64,000 nt of DNA from Ostreococcus lucimarinus CCE9901 (GCF_000092065.1 NC_009368.1:558001-622000), one strand, 5' to 3'; counted from the first letter of the stretch, positions 17,242-27,589 are shown. Made by a program: numbers and translations. Notes: generated by a model not told the origin, from the letters alone.

Positions 17242-17762
17242 CTCGATCCTCGCCCCCGAGCGTTCCCTCCTCGATGTCCCGCGCGTTCGCTCGTCACGCT
17301 CGCCTTGCGCGCGCCCGCGTACTCCGCCCCTCCCCGCGCGCACGCCCGTCGCTCCTCGGCGTCGTACGTCGAGTTTTCCACTCCCGCCCCCCCCGTCGCG
17401 GTGTCGTAATAGCGTTTCATCCACTGCAAAAACTCCAAATTATCCAACGGCCGTCCCTTGATCAACTTTTGCACCTCCACGTTCTTCGCCACGTGCATTC
17501 GCTCAAACACCAATTGCAACACTTTATAATTTTGCACGAACTCGTGCTCGCTCTTCGCCTCGAAGTTCACCCTGCGCATCGGCACCACGTCTCCACCGCC
17601 TCCGCTCCAGTGCGCGGCGTCCATGATCTGGCAGTACACCGCCCCGCTCGCGCACTGCTCCACCTTGGTCAGCCGCAGCGCGAGCAGCGCGTTCACCCAC
17701 GCGATCAATTCGTTCCGTCCCACGAAGAACGCGTCGTGCATCATCCCGGTCGTGGACGCCAT
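16617..17762 (-). CDS. EB1: EB1 microtubule plus-end-binding protein
   Basis: The 381-aa product has an N-terminal calponin-homology domain (residues about 10-110: FVGRNELIAWVNALLALRL, VNFEAKSEHEFVQNYKVLQ, LEFLQWMKRYYD). Next comes a 100-residue disordered linker with a poly-Thr run coded by a trinucleotide repeat. The EB-homology coiled coil then reads ERAEQEREFYFEKLQDVEYV, the EB1 signature for SxIP partner binding. EB1 tracks growing microtubule ends. The tail after it is longer than in animals and lacks the EEY/F end. I start at MASTTGMM; the open frame extends 25 codons further 5' without an ATG. Confidence 0.95.
17209..17241 (+). repeat. (GTC)11 microsatellite within the EB1 linker
   Basis: Eleven GTC units on plus give eleven Thr codons (ACG) in EB1 on minus. 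Expansion of the repeat would lengthen the disordered linker. Confidence 0.9.
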
Positions 17763-18026
17763 ATCGTGCGAACCGTTCGTCGTCTCGTCGCGCGTCCCTC
17801 GTCGTCGTCGCGCGTCGCGGTGTGCGCGCGCGCGCAATCATTCATTCATTCCGTCGACGATCCTTTCGCCCGTCGATTCGCGTCCCCGTGGTTCCCCTCG
17901 ATCGTGTTATATACACCAGCGCACTGTATACGCATAGAGACCATTCGGACAAACGGATACTGATGGGCCCAAACGCCCTCGAATGCGTGAGAGCGCGCCG
18001 CGGTCGGATCGCGCGTCGCGCGCGCG

Positions 18027-18956
18027 ATGCCTCGCGGCGGCGCGTCGCGCGTCGCGGTGCTCGCGCTCATCGCGCTCGCGACGTCGGCCGCGCCGCGTCG
18101 CGCGACCGCCGATCGCGCGCGCCTGCCGAGAGACGCGCGCGACGAACGATTGGACGACGACGACGCGCGATTGCGCGCCGAGGAGCACGTCGCGTACGCC
18201 TCGGACGCGCGATCGCGCGTCGGACTGCGACGCGACGGCGCGGACGCGCGGCAGTGGATCGAGCGAATCTCGGAGTCGCCGCGGGCGTACGTGTACAGAA
18301 ATTTCCTGACGCGCGAGGAGGCGGAGGCGACGATCGCGGCGGCGCGGCGGACGATGCGACGGAGCGAGGTGGTGAACGAGGCGGACGGAACGTCGAAGAC
18401 GAGCGATGAGAGAACGTCGAGCGGGGGGTGGGTGAGCGGGGAGGATTCGGAGGTGATGGCGAACATCGAACGACGGGTCGCGGCGTGGACGATGCTGCCG
18501 AGAAATCGAGGCGAGACGACGCAGGTGATGCGGTACGAGGCGGGGCAGGAGTACGCGGCGCACGATGATTACTTTCACGATGAAGTGAACGTGAAGAATG
18601 GTGGACAGCGCGCGGCGACGGTGTTGATGTATCTGAGCGACGTCGAGGAGGGGGGGGAGACGGTGTTTCCGCGAGGGACGCCGCTGGGGGGGGCGGCGCC
18701 GGAGAAGAGCGGAGTGACGCAAGGAAACGCGTGCGAACGCGCGTTGAGGGGAGACCCGAACGTCTTAGCTGTGAAACCGCGACGCGGAGACGCGCTGCTG
18801 TTCTTCAACGTGCATTTGAACGGCGAAGTCGACGAGCGCGCGCGACACGCCGGGTGCCCGGTGGTGCGCGGGACGAAGTGGACGGCGACTCGCTGGCAGC
18901 ACGTCGGCGCGCTCAATATCGGGAGTTTTGCGCGCACGGATTCGCAGACGACCTAG
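18027..18956 (+). CDS. P4H: Prolyl 4-hydroxylase, 2OG-Fe(II) oxygenase, ER type
   Basis: A 309-residue protein with an N-terminal signal sequence (VAVLALIALATSAAPRRATA) for the secretory pathway. The catalytic domain spans about residues 85-295: RAYVYRNFLTREEAEATIAA, then TQVMRYEAGQEYAAHDDYF with the iron-binding HxD (His179, Asp181), ATVLMYLSDVEEGGETVFP, and CPVVRGTKWTATRWQH with Lys284 for 2-oxoglutarate; the distal His is about residue 274 (ARHAGCP). Algal P4H of this size hydroxylates prolines in cell-wall or secreted glycoproteins. It is divergent from EB1 with a 264-bp spacer. Confidence 0.94.
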   Translation: MPRGGASRVAVLALIALATSAAPRRATADRARLPRDARDERLDDDDARLRAEEHVAYASDARSRVGLRRDGADARQWIERISESPRAYVYRNFLTREEAEATIAAARRTMRRSEVVNEADGTSKTSDERTSSGGWVSGEDSEVMANIERRVAAWTMLPRNRGETTQVMRYEAGQEYAAHDDYFHDEVNVKNGGQRAATVLMYLSDVEEGGETVFPRGTPLGGAAPEKSGVTQGNACERALRGDPNVLAVKPRRGDALLFFNVHLNGEVDERARHAGCPVVRGTKWTATRWQHVGALNIGSFARTDSQTT

Positions 18957-19053
18957 CGTAGTACACGAGTAAAAGATTGTTTTCATAAAACGGACTAGAC
19001 GCGCGCGCGTCGCGATTTATCTACTACGTCTCGCGACGACGACGTTGGCTCGC

Positions 19054-21698
19054 TCAAAGTCGTCGCTCGAATTGGGCGAGTGTCGTGAACTCTTTCTTGT
19101 TGCTGGCTATGGTCATCTCTTCGATGACGGCCGCGCGCTCTTGACGTCGCGCGAGCGCGATGCGCGCGTCCGTGATGCGCGCGAGTAATTCGCGATGAAC
19201 TTCCTCCACGGCGTCGAGTTGACCAAAACTCAAGTGTTCGAGATCGATGCCGAGAACGTGTCCGCAGCCGACGCCCGAAGCGCACGCCTCGAGATGCACG
19301 GCTTCCATTCGTCTCGACGCGCGAGCGACCCAACCTAAGGCATCCCAGTCCGCATCTATGTCCGTGGTGAAGATTTCTCGATCCCAATCGGGCATAGTCG
19401 CGGCGGCTGATCGCGGCGGCGGCGAAGGCGCCCCGACAGAGGAGTGCACGGCTTGCGGGATGTGGGACCAAATCGACCCATCGCCTCGCCATTGATTTAA
19501 TCTCGACTTACTCTGGTGTAGTTCTTCCTGGGATTCTCGCTGTTGCTCTGATTGCTGCTGCGCCGGCATGACCATCTCGTGATGCTGCATGAGCTGCTTT
19601 GGAACATCCACGGACGCCCAAGCGGGCTCTTCTTCCTCGGCGACGCGACCACTATGTTGCTCTATGGGCGCCTCGGGCGCCGTGGATTGACTATAAGCGC
19701 CATTTCGATCCAGTATTGATCCAGGTTGCGCGGATGCTTTATCCGCGTCGACTTGCCGCTTTCGCGCATTTCTTTCGGGCATATCATCCTTCGGTTTTGT
19801 CCCCGCCTTCGTTCTCCCGCTGCGTTTGCGTCGCAAAACGGTGGCGGCTGAAGGTGTGTCCTCGTCTTCAACGTCTTCCTTTGCGCTCGCAAACGGACTA
19901 TGCTCCACGGCATAATCCACCAGCTGTCGAGGAATGATTTCATCAGCCAAATCAAGCGCCGTTTGAGTCGTGCCCGTCGAAGTCTCGTCCGAAGCTTCGC
20001 GTCCGTTGAGCACCGACGGTGGACTCTCGCTGTTATCATCTTTCGCCATTTTGCTAGGAGTGGCCGATTCCGGCTCCGGCTCCGGTTCCGGCTTCGGTTC
20101 CGGTTCCGGCTTCGGTTCCGGTTCCGGCTCCGGCTTCGGTTCCGGTTCCGGCTCCGGCTCCGGTTCCGGTTCCGGCTTCGGTTCCGGTTCCGGCTTCGGT
20201 TCCGGTTCCGGTTCCGGCTTCGGTTCCGGTTCCGGTTCCGGCTTCGGTTCCGGTTCCGGCTTCGGTTCCGGTTCCGGCTCCGGTTCCGGTTCCTTCACAT
20301 TGTCCGGCTTGTCCTCCTTCTCCGGTTCCGACTCTGACCCTTCTTGGGCTTCCTCGGCTCCTTCTTCCGTCGCAAGCTTTTTCCTCTGACTTCCAGTGAG
20401 CTTTTTCTGTTTCTTCTTCTTTTTCTTCGGCTCATCGTCGAACAACGCCAGAGACTTGTCAAAGGTCGACATCGTTTGCGCCTCCATCGCGCTATCGAGC
20501 AAATCGACAATCGCAGTGTGGCCGCGCGACTTTGCCACGTCGCTCGCCGTATCGATCGTCCGTTTCGAACGCGACGAAGGCGTCCTGAACGGATTGAGCT
20601 TCTTTCCGCCGCGAGAACCGCCCTTCGAACAGGCATCGTCCCACTCCTTAGCCTTTCGTTCCATCTCGAATGAAATTCTGTCAAACGGACTGGCGCCGTG
20701 CTTTAACAAAAGCTTGACCACGTCCAGCGTACCAGCTCGAGCGGCGTGGTATAACGGAAAGCACGCATTACAATCCGACACAAATCCATTCTTCGTGAAC
20801 CGTCCATCCTCCAACAATATTTCCATGCACTCTTTTCCCGAGGTGTACGCCCCCAAATCCTTGTCGCGTTCGAAATCCTTGTCCAAAACTTTCAACGTCG
20901 CGTCATCGACGGCCGCCACCGCGCGCTCTCGCGCGTCGCAAGTCGAGATCAGTAAGTTCACCGGATCTTTACCGAGAAGATTCAACACGTGCTGATCGGC
21001 ACCGTGCTTTAACAGCCATCGCACCGATTTCGGCGACCCCGTCGCGCACGCCGCGTGCAAGGGCGAGTTGAGCGCATCATTCGGCGCCGATAAGAACGCC
21101 CGCAGCACCTGCTCCTCGTCGCATCGCTGAAACTCACTCGACGCACCGTCTCGCCTCGCTATTTCGCGAAACGGCCCCATGAAATTAAACTGTTCGTCGT
21201 GAAACATCACCAACCGCGCGACGAAGCGCAACCCGTCCAACAGCGCGTCCAGCATCTCCACGTCCCCGTTCGCCGCCGCCACTGTTCACCGCGCGCGCGC
21301 GCGCGTCAGTCTCGCGCATCTCACCCTTCGCGCCCCCTCACCGCGCCCTCGCCGCGTCTTCGCGTCTTCGCTCTTCGAGTCTTCGCGTCGCGTCGCCTCG
21401 CCGCCGCACCGTGCACCGCCGTATCGCGCGTGTTCCTCCGCTCCCCGAACATCAACCACCTGACGCACTCGTTCCCATCTCTCAGCATCTCCTTCGCCGC
21501 GCTCGCGTCCCCCCGTTCGCACGCCCCCAGGAGTCCGCCGCTTTCGTCGTCGACGTCCGCGCTCGCGCGTTCGGCGCTCAGCGGATCCACCTCGGCAAAG
21601 TACCCGCGTATGCCGTCGACAAGGTGTCGCGCCCACGACACCGCGCGCGGGTCCTCGCTCGCCGCGCCGTCGCGCGCGATCGCGCCGCGCGTCGGCAT
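19054..21698 (-). CDS. Ankyrin repeat protein with long PEP/KPEP tract, two exons
   Basis: Exon 1 is 21410-21698 and exon 2 is 19054-21281; they join as [19 protein letters not shown], restoring an ankyrin helix. The intron (GTGCG...GAACAG, 128 nt) has CTGAC. The product is 838 aa. Ankyrin repeats fill residues about 45-370, for example [40 protein letters not shown] and [16 protein letters not shown] Lys-rich stretch follows, then a tract of about 75 residues made of PEPEP and KPEPEP units (coded by a hexamer repeat), then a Gln/Ser-rich linker. The C-terminal 120 residues look folded ([20 protein letters not shown]) with a helical end. No enzymatic domain is recognised. It shares a 149-bp divergent promoter with the monooxygenase-ankyrin gene. 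Confidence 0.75.
20068..20297 (-). repeat. Hexamer minisatellite (CCGGTT/CCGGCT) coding PEP repeats
   Basis: About 230 bp of CCGGTT and CCGGCT variants on plus. In the ankyrin gene on minus it codes Glu-Pro and Lys-Pro-Glu-Pro units. The opposite strand is also open, as Gly-Ser-Gly-Phe and as Arg-Phe-Arg-Leu. Confidence 0.9.
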
Positions 21699-21847
21699 GA
21701 CTCGCGGCGTCGCGACGCGCGTCGCGACGTGGCGCGATTCGCGACCGACGATTCGCGCGACGGCCCGATCGCGATCGATCGATCGCGCGATCGCGTCGAA
21801 CCTCGACGCGAGGTTCGACGCGACGACAACTCTGTCGATCGCGATCG

Positions 21848-24826
21848 ATGACGCGGCGGCGCGACGCGCGCGCGAAGAAGCGCGACGTCGCGACGCGCGA
21901 CGCGAGCGCGATGCGCGCGGAATCGCGCGCGCGACTGACGGCGGACGACGTCGTCGTCGTCGTCGGCGGCGGCGTCGCCGGGCTCGCGCTCGCGTCGTCG
22001 CTCGCGAGGGCGAGGGACGGGACGCGCGGCGCGGCGGACGCGCCGACGTGCGTCGTGCTCGAGCGCGACGGCTCGAGGGAGGCGCGAAGGCAAGGGTACG
22101 GGGTGACGCTGAGCGAGACGAACGCCGCGCTCGCGGGGCTGGGCGTGGGAGAGGCGCTGCGAGCGCGGTCGTGCGCGTCGAGCGCGCACTGGACGTTTGC
22201 GGCGAGCGGACGCGTGCTGGGGTACTACGGAAACGCGTTCGCGGCGACGGCGGGGGGGAAAGGGGACGGGTCGAGCGCGGGGGGGGCGATGGGGAAGCGA
22301 CCGATGAATCTGCGCGTGCCTCGCGACGCGGTGCGGAAGATTTTGTTGGAGAAGATTCCCGAGGCGTGGATTCGGTGGGGGACGCGAGTGGTGGATTACG
22401 CGGAGGACGACGAAAAGGTGACGGTGACGCTGGACACCGGGGAGAAGATCGAGGGCGCGATATTGGTCGCGGCGGATGGCGTGCGATCGGGAACGCGGCG
22501 AGCGCCCGGCGCGGGCGCGGATTTGAAGTCTGGGGAGCTGCGCTACCTCGGCGTCGCGCTCGTGACGGGATTTACGGATTTAGACGACGCGTTGTTGCGC
22601 GGGCAAGGGTTTTATACCGTCGACGGGCGGTCGAGGATGTTCACGATGCCCTTCGAGGCGGCGAACGAAGCTAAGGGCACGCCGCCGCGAAGCATGTGGC
22701 AACTGAGCGTGCGCGTGGACGAGGAGGAGGCGCGCGGATTGGCAAACGCGCCTCGCGAAGACGTCAAGGCGTTCGTTTTAGAGCACACCAAAGGATGGCA
22801 CGATCCGGTGAGCGCGATGTTCGACAACACGGAGTGGGAAGACGCCTGGGCGGGGCCGCTGTACGACCGAGAGGAGCCGCCGACGAGCAAGGCGCGAGCG
22901 AAGGAGACGCCGCACTTGGTCATGCGTAGCTCGAGCTCTCGAGTGATTTGCATAGGCGACGCCGCGCACCCAATGTCGCCGTTTAAAGGTCAAGGCGCGA
23001 ACACGGCGCTTTTCGATGCGTGGGCACTGTCAAAATGGTTACGCAAGGCGCCGCCTCAGACCGCGTTGGCGTGCTTCTACCGCGAGATGGTAGCTCGAGC
23101 GTTCGTGAAAGTGCGCGCCAGTCGAGAAGCGTGTGAAACGTTTCATAGTCCTAGCATACTCACCGAACGCATCCCAGAGTTTGCTGGGATCGATCCGAAA
23201 AAAATCAAGCTCGTGCTCGACACGCTGAACGAGCGAGGCATCGCGGCTTCGATGTGCGACGATCTAGAACCGGCGGTGCGACAGGTTGTCAACGAACTCG
23301 GCGCCGCAGAAGTCGTGAAACCGTACGCGGTGAAGAAAAAGTACGCCACGACGGCGTCCGAGGACGATCGCGGCTCGGAAACTGGATCCACGGCAAGCGA
23401 TGCGACAAATGCGTCTTTGGCGTCTTTTGCCTCGTCGGCTCTGTGCGGCGCGTTGAGCGAGAGCGTCGCCGACGCCGTAGCTTTGGCGTTATCGCGTTCT
23501 AATCAGCCTCCACTCACGACTGCTGAGCGTGAAATTGTCGGGAAATGTCGAGTGAGCGTCAATGGGCGCCGTCCCGCGAACAATTACGCGAGCAGTGCGC
23601 CCATTCGATTACTGGCCGCGAGAGGCGTGGCGAGAGTCGTCAACGGCGAAGAGGCGAGATTCGCTCGTCAAATCGCAGACGTCATCAATGAACGACAAGC
23701 GGCCCGAAATCGCGAAGATACCGTCGATGCTATCGTTGATGATACCGAAGATGATTATTTCATCTCCGCCAGACCCATGTCTGATGGTAAAGTGTTGCTC
23801 ACGACGAAGAAGCACGACGAGGCGCTGACGTCGCTCGGGTTGAAGCAATGCGAAGGTTGTTTGAAGTACTACGCCGTGCACGGCGGTGGCCTGCGGCAAC
23901 ATTGGGAATCTGGAGGCGATAGTCCCGATTGCGCTTCCGCAGCGCAGCGCGCGATGTCGTGCGAGAACACAGAGACTGAATCCAGCGCGTGGCGCGGCTC
24001 AGGCGCGGGGAAACCCAAGGCGTGGCGCACGGGTGGCAACCGCAAAGAGCTTTCGCCTGGAATGTCGGCCGCGTCACGTGGAGATTTGCTCGGCATGCGT
24101 CGAGCGATCGTAGAAGATGGCTGGGACCCAGTAACGGAGAAGGATGCCTTCGGGAGCAGCGCTCTGATGTGGGCCGCGGGCGGCGGTCACGTGGAGGCGT
24201 GCGAATTTCTCGTCGACGAATGCGGAGTCGATCCCAATCACACCGGCCGCAAAGACGGTCGAGTGCCCTTGCACTGGGCCGCTCGTAACGGCGAACTCGA
24301 AGCGTGTCAGTGGCTGGTGAGTCGAGGCGCGAAACCAGGGGTGGCGTCGTATGACGGTGACTTTCCTTTTCATTTGGCGATTTGGAAGAATCATCGAAAC
24401 GTAGCGGAATGGTTCGCGTCCACGCCTGGCTTTGATTGCGGGACGACGAACAGATGGGGGTGCAACGCCGTGTTATGGGCGTGTACCACAGAAACCAATC
24501 AAGACGATGCGCTGAGCATGGTGAAATGGCTCGTCGAGGATCTGAAGGTGGACTTTTCTGTCGTCAACGTCAACGGCCACTCGGCGTTGCACAAGTGCGC
24601 GATTTACGGCCACGAAAGTGTGATCGATTACTTGCTTGAATCGAAGATTGAATCGACAAAACGGGCAAAATTCATCATACCGGATGATAGAAACCAAGCG
24701 CCGAGCGAGTTGGCGCGCGTGAATGGATTTTTAGAGCTCGAAGTCAAGCTTCGACACATGGAGGATGAGACGCTGCGACTTCCGGCGATCGTCGAACCGT
24801 CCAGAGATTCATTCATTCGTGCCTAG
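21848..24826 (+). CDS. FAD-dependent monooxygenase fused to a zinc-finger-like motif and ankyrin repeats
   Basis: This single 992-aa ORF has three parts. Residues 34-440 form a PHBH/salicylate-hydroxylase-type flavin monooxygenase: dinucleotide fold VVVVGGGVAGLALASSLA, the ADGVRS motif, and the FAD ribityl site GDAAHPMSPFKGQGANTALF. Residues about 665-695 hold a C2H2-like pattern (CEGCLKYYAVHGGGLRQHW). Residues about 738-960 form five to six ankyrin repeats (GSSALMWAAGGGHVEACEFL, GRVPLHWAARNGELEACQWL, GHSALHKCAIYGHESVIDYL). The middle (450-660) is low complexity to weakly structured. The N-terminal part is much more GC-rich than the ankyrin part, which suggests a fusion of once separate genes. 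The substrate is unknown. I know of no standard family with this order. Confidence 0.88.
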   Translation: MTRRRDARAKKRDVATRDASAMRAESRARLTADDVVVVVGGGVAGLALASSLARARDGTRGAADAPTCVVLERDGSREARRQGYGVTLSETNAALAGLGVGEALRARSCASSAHWTFAASGRVLGYYGNAFAATAGGKGDGSSAGGAMGKRPMNLRVPRDAVRKILLEKIPEAWIRWGTRVVDYAEDDEKVTVTLDTGEKIEGAILVAADGVRSGTRRAPGAGADLKSGELRYLGVALVTGFTDLDDALLRGQGFYTVDGRSRMFTMPFEAANEAKGTPPRSMWQLSVRVDEEEARGLANAPREDVKAFVLEHTKGWHDPVSAMFDNTEWEDAWAGPLYDREEPPTSKARAKETPHLVMRSSSSRVICIGDAAHPMSPFKGQGANTALFDAWALSKWLRKAPPQTALACFYREMVARAFVKVRASREACETFHSPSILTERIPEFAGIDPKKIKLVLDTLNERGIAASMCDDLEPAVRQVVNELGAAEVVKPYAVKKKYATTASEDDRGSETGSTASDATNASLASFASSALCGALSESVADAVALALSRSNQPPLTTAEREIVGKCRVSVNGRRPANNYASSAPIRLLAARGVARVVNGEEARFARQIADVINERQAARNREDTVDAIVDDTEDDYFISARPMSDGKVLLTTKKHDEALTSLGLKQCEGCLKYYAVHGGGLRQHWESGGDSPDCASAAQRAMSCENTETESSAWRGSGAGKPKAWRTGGNRKELSPGMSAASRGDLLGMRRAIVEDGWDPVTEKDAFGSSALMWAAGGGHVEACEFLVDECGVDPNHTGRKDGRVPLHWAARNGELEACQWLVSRGAKPGVASYDGDFPFHLAIWKNHRNVAEWFASTPGFDCGTTNRWGCNAVLWACTTETNQDDALSMVKWLVEDLKVDFSVVNVNGHSALHKCAIYGHESVIDYLLESKIESTKRAKFIIPDDRNQAPSELARVNGFLELEVKLRHMEDETLRLPAIVEPSRDSFIRA

Positions 24827-24869
24827 TATATTTTATTTATTAGTGATTCTTTGTTACACATTGTTGTTG

Positions 24870-27323
24870 TTAAAGCCACGGCGTATCATTTGCAGATAAC
24901 TCAATCTGGCGCTTAAGCCGCTCGAGCTGCGACTCCTCCTCTAATCGCTCGCGCTCGTCTTCCAATTCGACGAGTCGACGGATGCGATCGAGTTCGCCCG
25001 TAATCTCGTCGTCGGCTGACTTCTCAGCCCACCTTTCGATGAGTTTGTGCGCGCGCTCTGTTTGCTCCTTGCTCAAATCTTCAGCGCTTGTGACTTCCTC
25101 CACTCTCGTCGCTGCGGACTCGTTCTCTTCGTCGTTATCCTTGACGTCGCTCGCCGTCGCGGTCTTCTTTTGCGACGTCTCCGCGCCATCTTTTCCGATG
25201 TCGCTCACACTGCGGGAACGCTTCCGATCGAACGACGACGTCTTACCGACTGATGGCGAATCATCGTCAGCACCGCTACTTTCCGCGCTATGCTCGTGCA
25301 TCACCCTGGTGTGCTCGAGATGCGGCCGGTTTGGCGCCACGCCTCGCGTGCGAATTTTCGCCAATTCACCGACGAGCGTATCTCTTTCACCAACTAATGA
25401 TGCCACCATCGCGCGCAAATAGTACGCATACGAGCACACAACGTAAAACAACAACGCCGAGGATGAAAAGAACCACGAAAACGCGGGGAACATGTCCGCA
25501 ATGACGCGGAGCAGGGACGAGTTGGAGTGATACGACGGCACGTACGCGGGCTTCCCGATTTGGTACCTGCACTCATTCGCCACATCCACGGTTTGCGTCA
25601 ACGAGCGCTGCGCCGCCAACAAGTGCGTCTTAGTCTTGGTCAACTTCGACTTCGTATCCGCGGCGTCTTTCTCCGCACTCTCGGCGCGCGCCGTCGCGAT
25701 GTCTTTGGCGGCTTTGAGCTTCAACGCTTGCGCCGACGTGGACTCGCAATACGTCGCTCGCGTCGTCATCTTTTGTAACGACTCTTGTAACTGCGCCACA
25801 GTCATCGCTGACGAACCTAAGCGATTGAATCGGTCTTCGGCTAACTTTTGTGCGCTCTGCGCCGCGGCGACGTCGGCTTTAGCCTTGGTGAGTTTCACCT
25901 CTAAATCGGCAACTTGGACGACGGAATCTGAAACCTTGGCCTCCGCGGAAGCGATTGCGGCGTTTTGACTCGCGTCGGGCACGCCGCCACCGAACGTACG
26001 ACACGCCTCTAATTCTCTTCGCTGCATCGCCGACGCACGCGCTAAAATCGTCACGTTTCGTTGCGCCTCGGAGAGATGCTGGCGCACGACGGAGGTCGCC
26101 CCGGCGCCGACAAAGGAAGGCGAGACGCCAGTCAAGATGGACGCGAGCGCGATGGCGCCGAAAATCGCCAACAGTACGACGACTATAATGATGGTCGACA
26201 TGTGCTGCGACGATGACGATGACGTTCGCGGCGACGGCTGCGAGACCGCGCTCGCAACCGGCGTCATCGTCGTGGCGTCCACCAGCTTCGTCGTCTTCGT
26301 CTTCGTCATCTTCTTCGCATCGGCACTCTTCTTCGTCACGACTACCGTTTCCTCCGCTTCATTTTCTCCGGACTCGCGCACGACGACTTTCCGTCGTCGA
26401 ACTTGCGCGCGCTGCGTTTGAGGCGCGGACGTCGTTGTCGTGGACGTCGTCGACGTCCCCGACGTCGTTCGTTCGACCATCACCGCGGCTTCAATCTCTT
26501 CCACGACGTGTGACACCGGCATCGGCACCGCCGCGGGGTCAGCCTTGGTCCACAATCTGCTCTTCATGTCGCCCACGCTCACGGTGGCGTGTCGTTCCCT
26601 GCGGCGAACCGCCGCCGCCTTGGTCGGCGCCGCGCTCGGCTCCGCCGCCGCCGCGGGTTCCACCGCGCGCTTCCGTCCCCCTCGCGCCTCAACGCTCTCC
26701 TCCGTCGCCTGTCGCCAATGCCTCAAGAACTTCTTCGCCCGCCACACCAAATACTTGTGAATCACGTCGCGTCTCGCCTCCCTCGTCCGTCGCACGCTCG
26801 CCTTCCACTCCCTCAGCGTCCTCAACTTTTTCGCGTGTTCCCGCTGCGCCCTCGATCGCTCCAGCGTCATCTCCCGTCGTTTCGCGTTAAACTTCGTGAT
26901 TCGCGCCCACGCGATCAGCGTTCGCGCGCTCGTTCGTCGCGACCGATCCCGCCACAGCGCCGTCGCGCGCGCGTTCGTCTCCCTTCGTCGTCTCGTCACG
27001 TGCGTCCACCCGCTCCACGCCAACCGCGCGATCGTCGAGCTCGCCATCGCCTCTTCGATCGTTTTCGCCGCGTTTCGCCGCGTCGTCCCGACGTCCGCGA
27101 TCGGCGCGTCGTCGTTCATCGCGTCGCGCGACATCGCGATTCGATTCGATTCGTCGTCCGTCAACAGTACGCGCGTCGCGCGGTCGACGAATTCGCGTTG
27201 GACGCGCGTCGGGCGCGCCGATGCGCGTCCTCGATCGTCGAGTCCGTCGACGGCGAACCCGACGCGCGGTCGAGTCGCGCGGTCGAGTCGCGGCGCGCTG
27301 CGGCGCGCCGACGATCGATGCAT
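24870..27323 (-). CDS. Two-TM coiled-coil protein with Trp-spaced basic helices
   Basis: I do not recognise this protein. From the ATG ending at 27323 it is 817 aa; a second ATG at 27134 (MSRDAMND) would give 754 aa. The frame is open further 5' but runs through tRNA-Thr, so those codons are not coding. The N-terminal 200 residues are Arg-rich helices with evenly placed Leu/Trp (WSGWTHVTRRRR, TLIAWARITKFNAKRREM, LREWKASVRR, YLVWRAKKFLRHWRQAT), recalling centrin-binding Sfi1 repeats. Next is a Thr/Ser-rich linker, a TM segment (STIIIVVVLLAIFGAIALAS), about 170 residues of coiled coil, a second TM (FFSSSALLFYVVCSYAYYLR), and a charged tail with more coiled coil. It converges on the monooxygenase-ankyrin gene with 43 bp between the stops. 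Confidence 0.65.
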   Translation of the reverse strand: MHRSSARRSAPRLDRATRPRVGFAVDGLDDRGRASARPTRVQREFVDRATRVLLTDDESNRIAMSRDAMNDDAPIADVGTTRRNAAKTIEEAMASSTIARLAWSGWTHVTRRRRETNARATALWRDRSRRTSARTLIAWARITKFNAKRREMTLERSRAQREHAKKLRTLREWKASVRRTREARRDVIHKYLVWRAKKFLRHWRQATEESVEARGGRKRAVEPAAAAEPSAAPTKAAAVRRRERHATVSVGDMKSRLWTKADPAAVPMPVSHVVEEIEAAVMVERTTSGTSTTSTTTTSAPQTQRAQVRRRKVVVRESGENEAEETVVVTKKSADAKKMTKTKTTKLVDATTMTPVASAVSQPSPRTSSSSSQHMSTIIIVVVLLAIFGAIALASILTGVSPSFVGAGATSVVRQHLSEAQRNVTILARASAMQRRELEACRTFGGGVPDASQNAAIASAEAKVSDSVVQVADLEVKLTKAKADVAAAQSAQKLAEDRFNRLGSSAMTVAQLQESLQKMTTRATYCESTSAQALKLKAAKDIATARAESAEKDAADTKSKLTKTKTHLLAAQRSLTQTVDVANECRYQIGKPAYVPSYHSNSSLLRVIADMFPAFSWFFSSSALLFYVVCSYAYYLRAMVASLVGERDTLVGELAKIRTRGVAPNRPHLEHTRVMHEHSAESSGADDDSPSVGKTSSFDRKRSRSVSDIGKDGAETSQKKTATASDVKDNDEENESAATRVEEVTSAEDLSKEQTERAHKLIERWAEKSADDEITGELDRIRRLVELEDERERLEEESQLERLKRQIELSANDTPWL

Positions 27324-27503
27324 TCGATCCCCCGCGCGCGATCGATAGAACCCGTAACTCGGCGCGATCGCGCGAGCGGGGACGCTCGGCTGGAGATTTA
27401 TCGACAATTTACCTCGTGTGCGACCGTATACGGGCGCGTAAGACGCGGATGTGCGATCGTCGATTTTCGGCGATCGGGACAGACCGCACCACTCGGAGCG
27501 AAC

Positions 27504-27575
27504 GCTTCTATGGCCCAGTGGTAAGGCGTCCCCTTCGTAAGGGGAAGATCCTCGGTTCAATCCCGAGTAGGAGCA
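27504..27575 (+). tRNA. tRNA-Thr(CGU)
   Basis: The acceptor arms GCTTCTA and TAGGAGC pair, with discriminator A. The D arm is GGCCCAGTGGTAAGGC, the anticodon arm is CCCCTTCGTAAGGGG with anticodon CGU, and the T arm CTCGGTTCAATCCCGAG is perfect. There is no intron. Confidence 0.93.
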
Positions 27576-27589
27576 AATCGTATATTAAA

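Noticed and set aside
19900-20337. Arg-Phe-Arg-Leu repeat ORF on plus
   Set aside because: A reading of the hexamer tract; flanks have no coding character. Kept only as a repeat observation.
27324-27560. N-terminal extension of the two-TM coiled-coil gene
   Set aside because: It would translate through tRNA-Thr (27504-27575) on the other strand, so the start was moved to the ATG at 27323.
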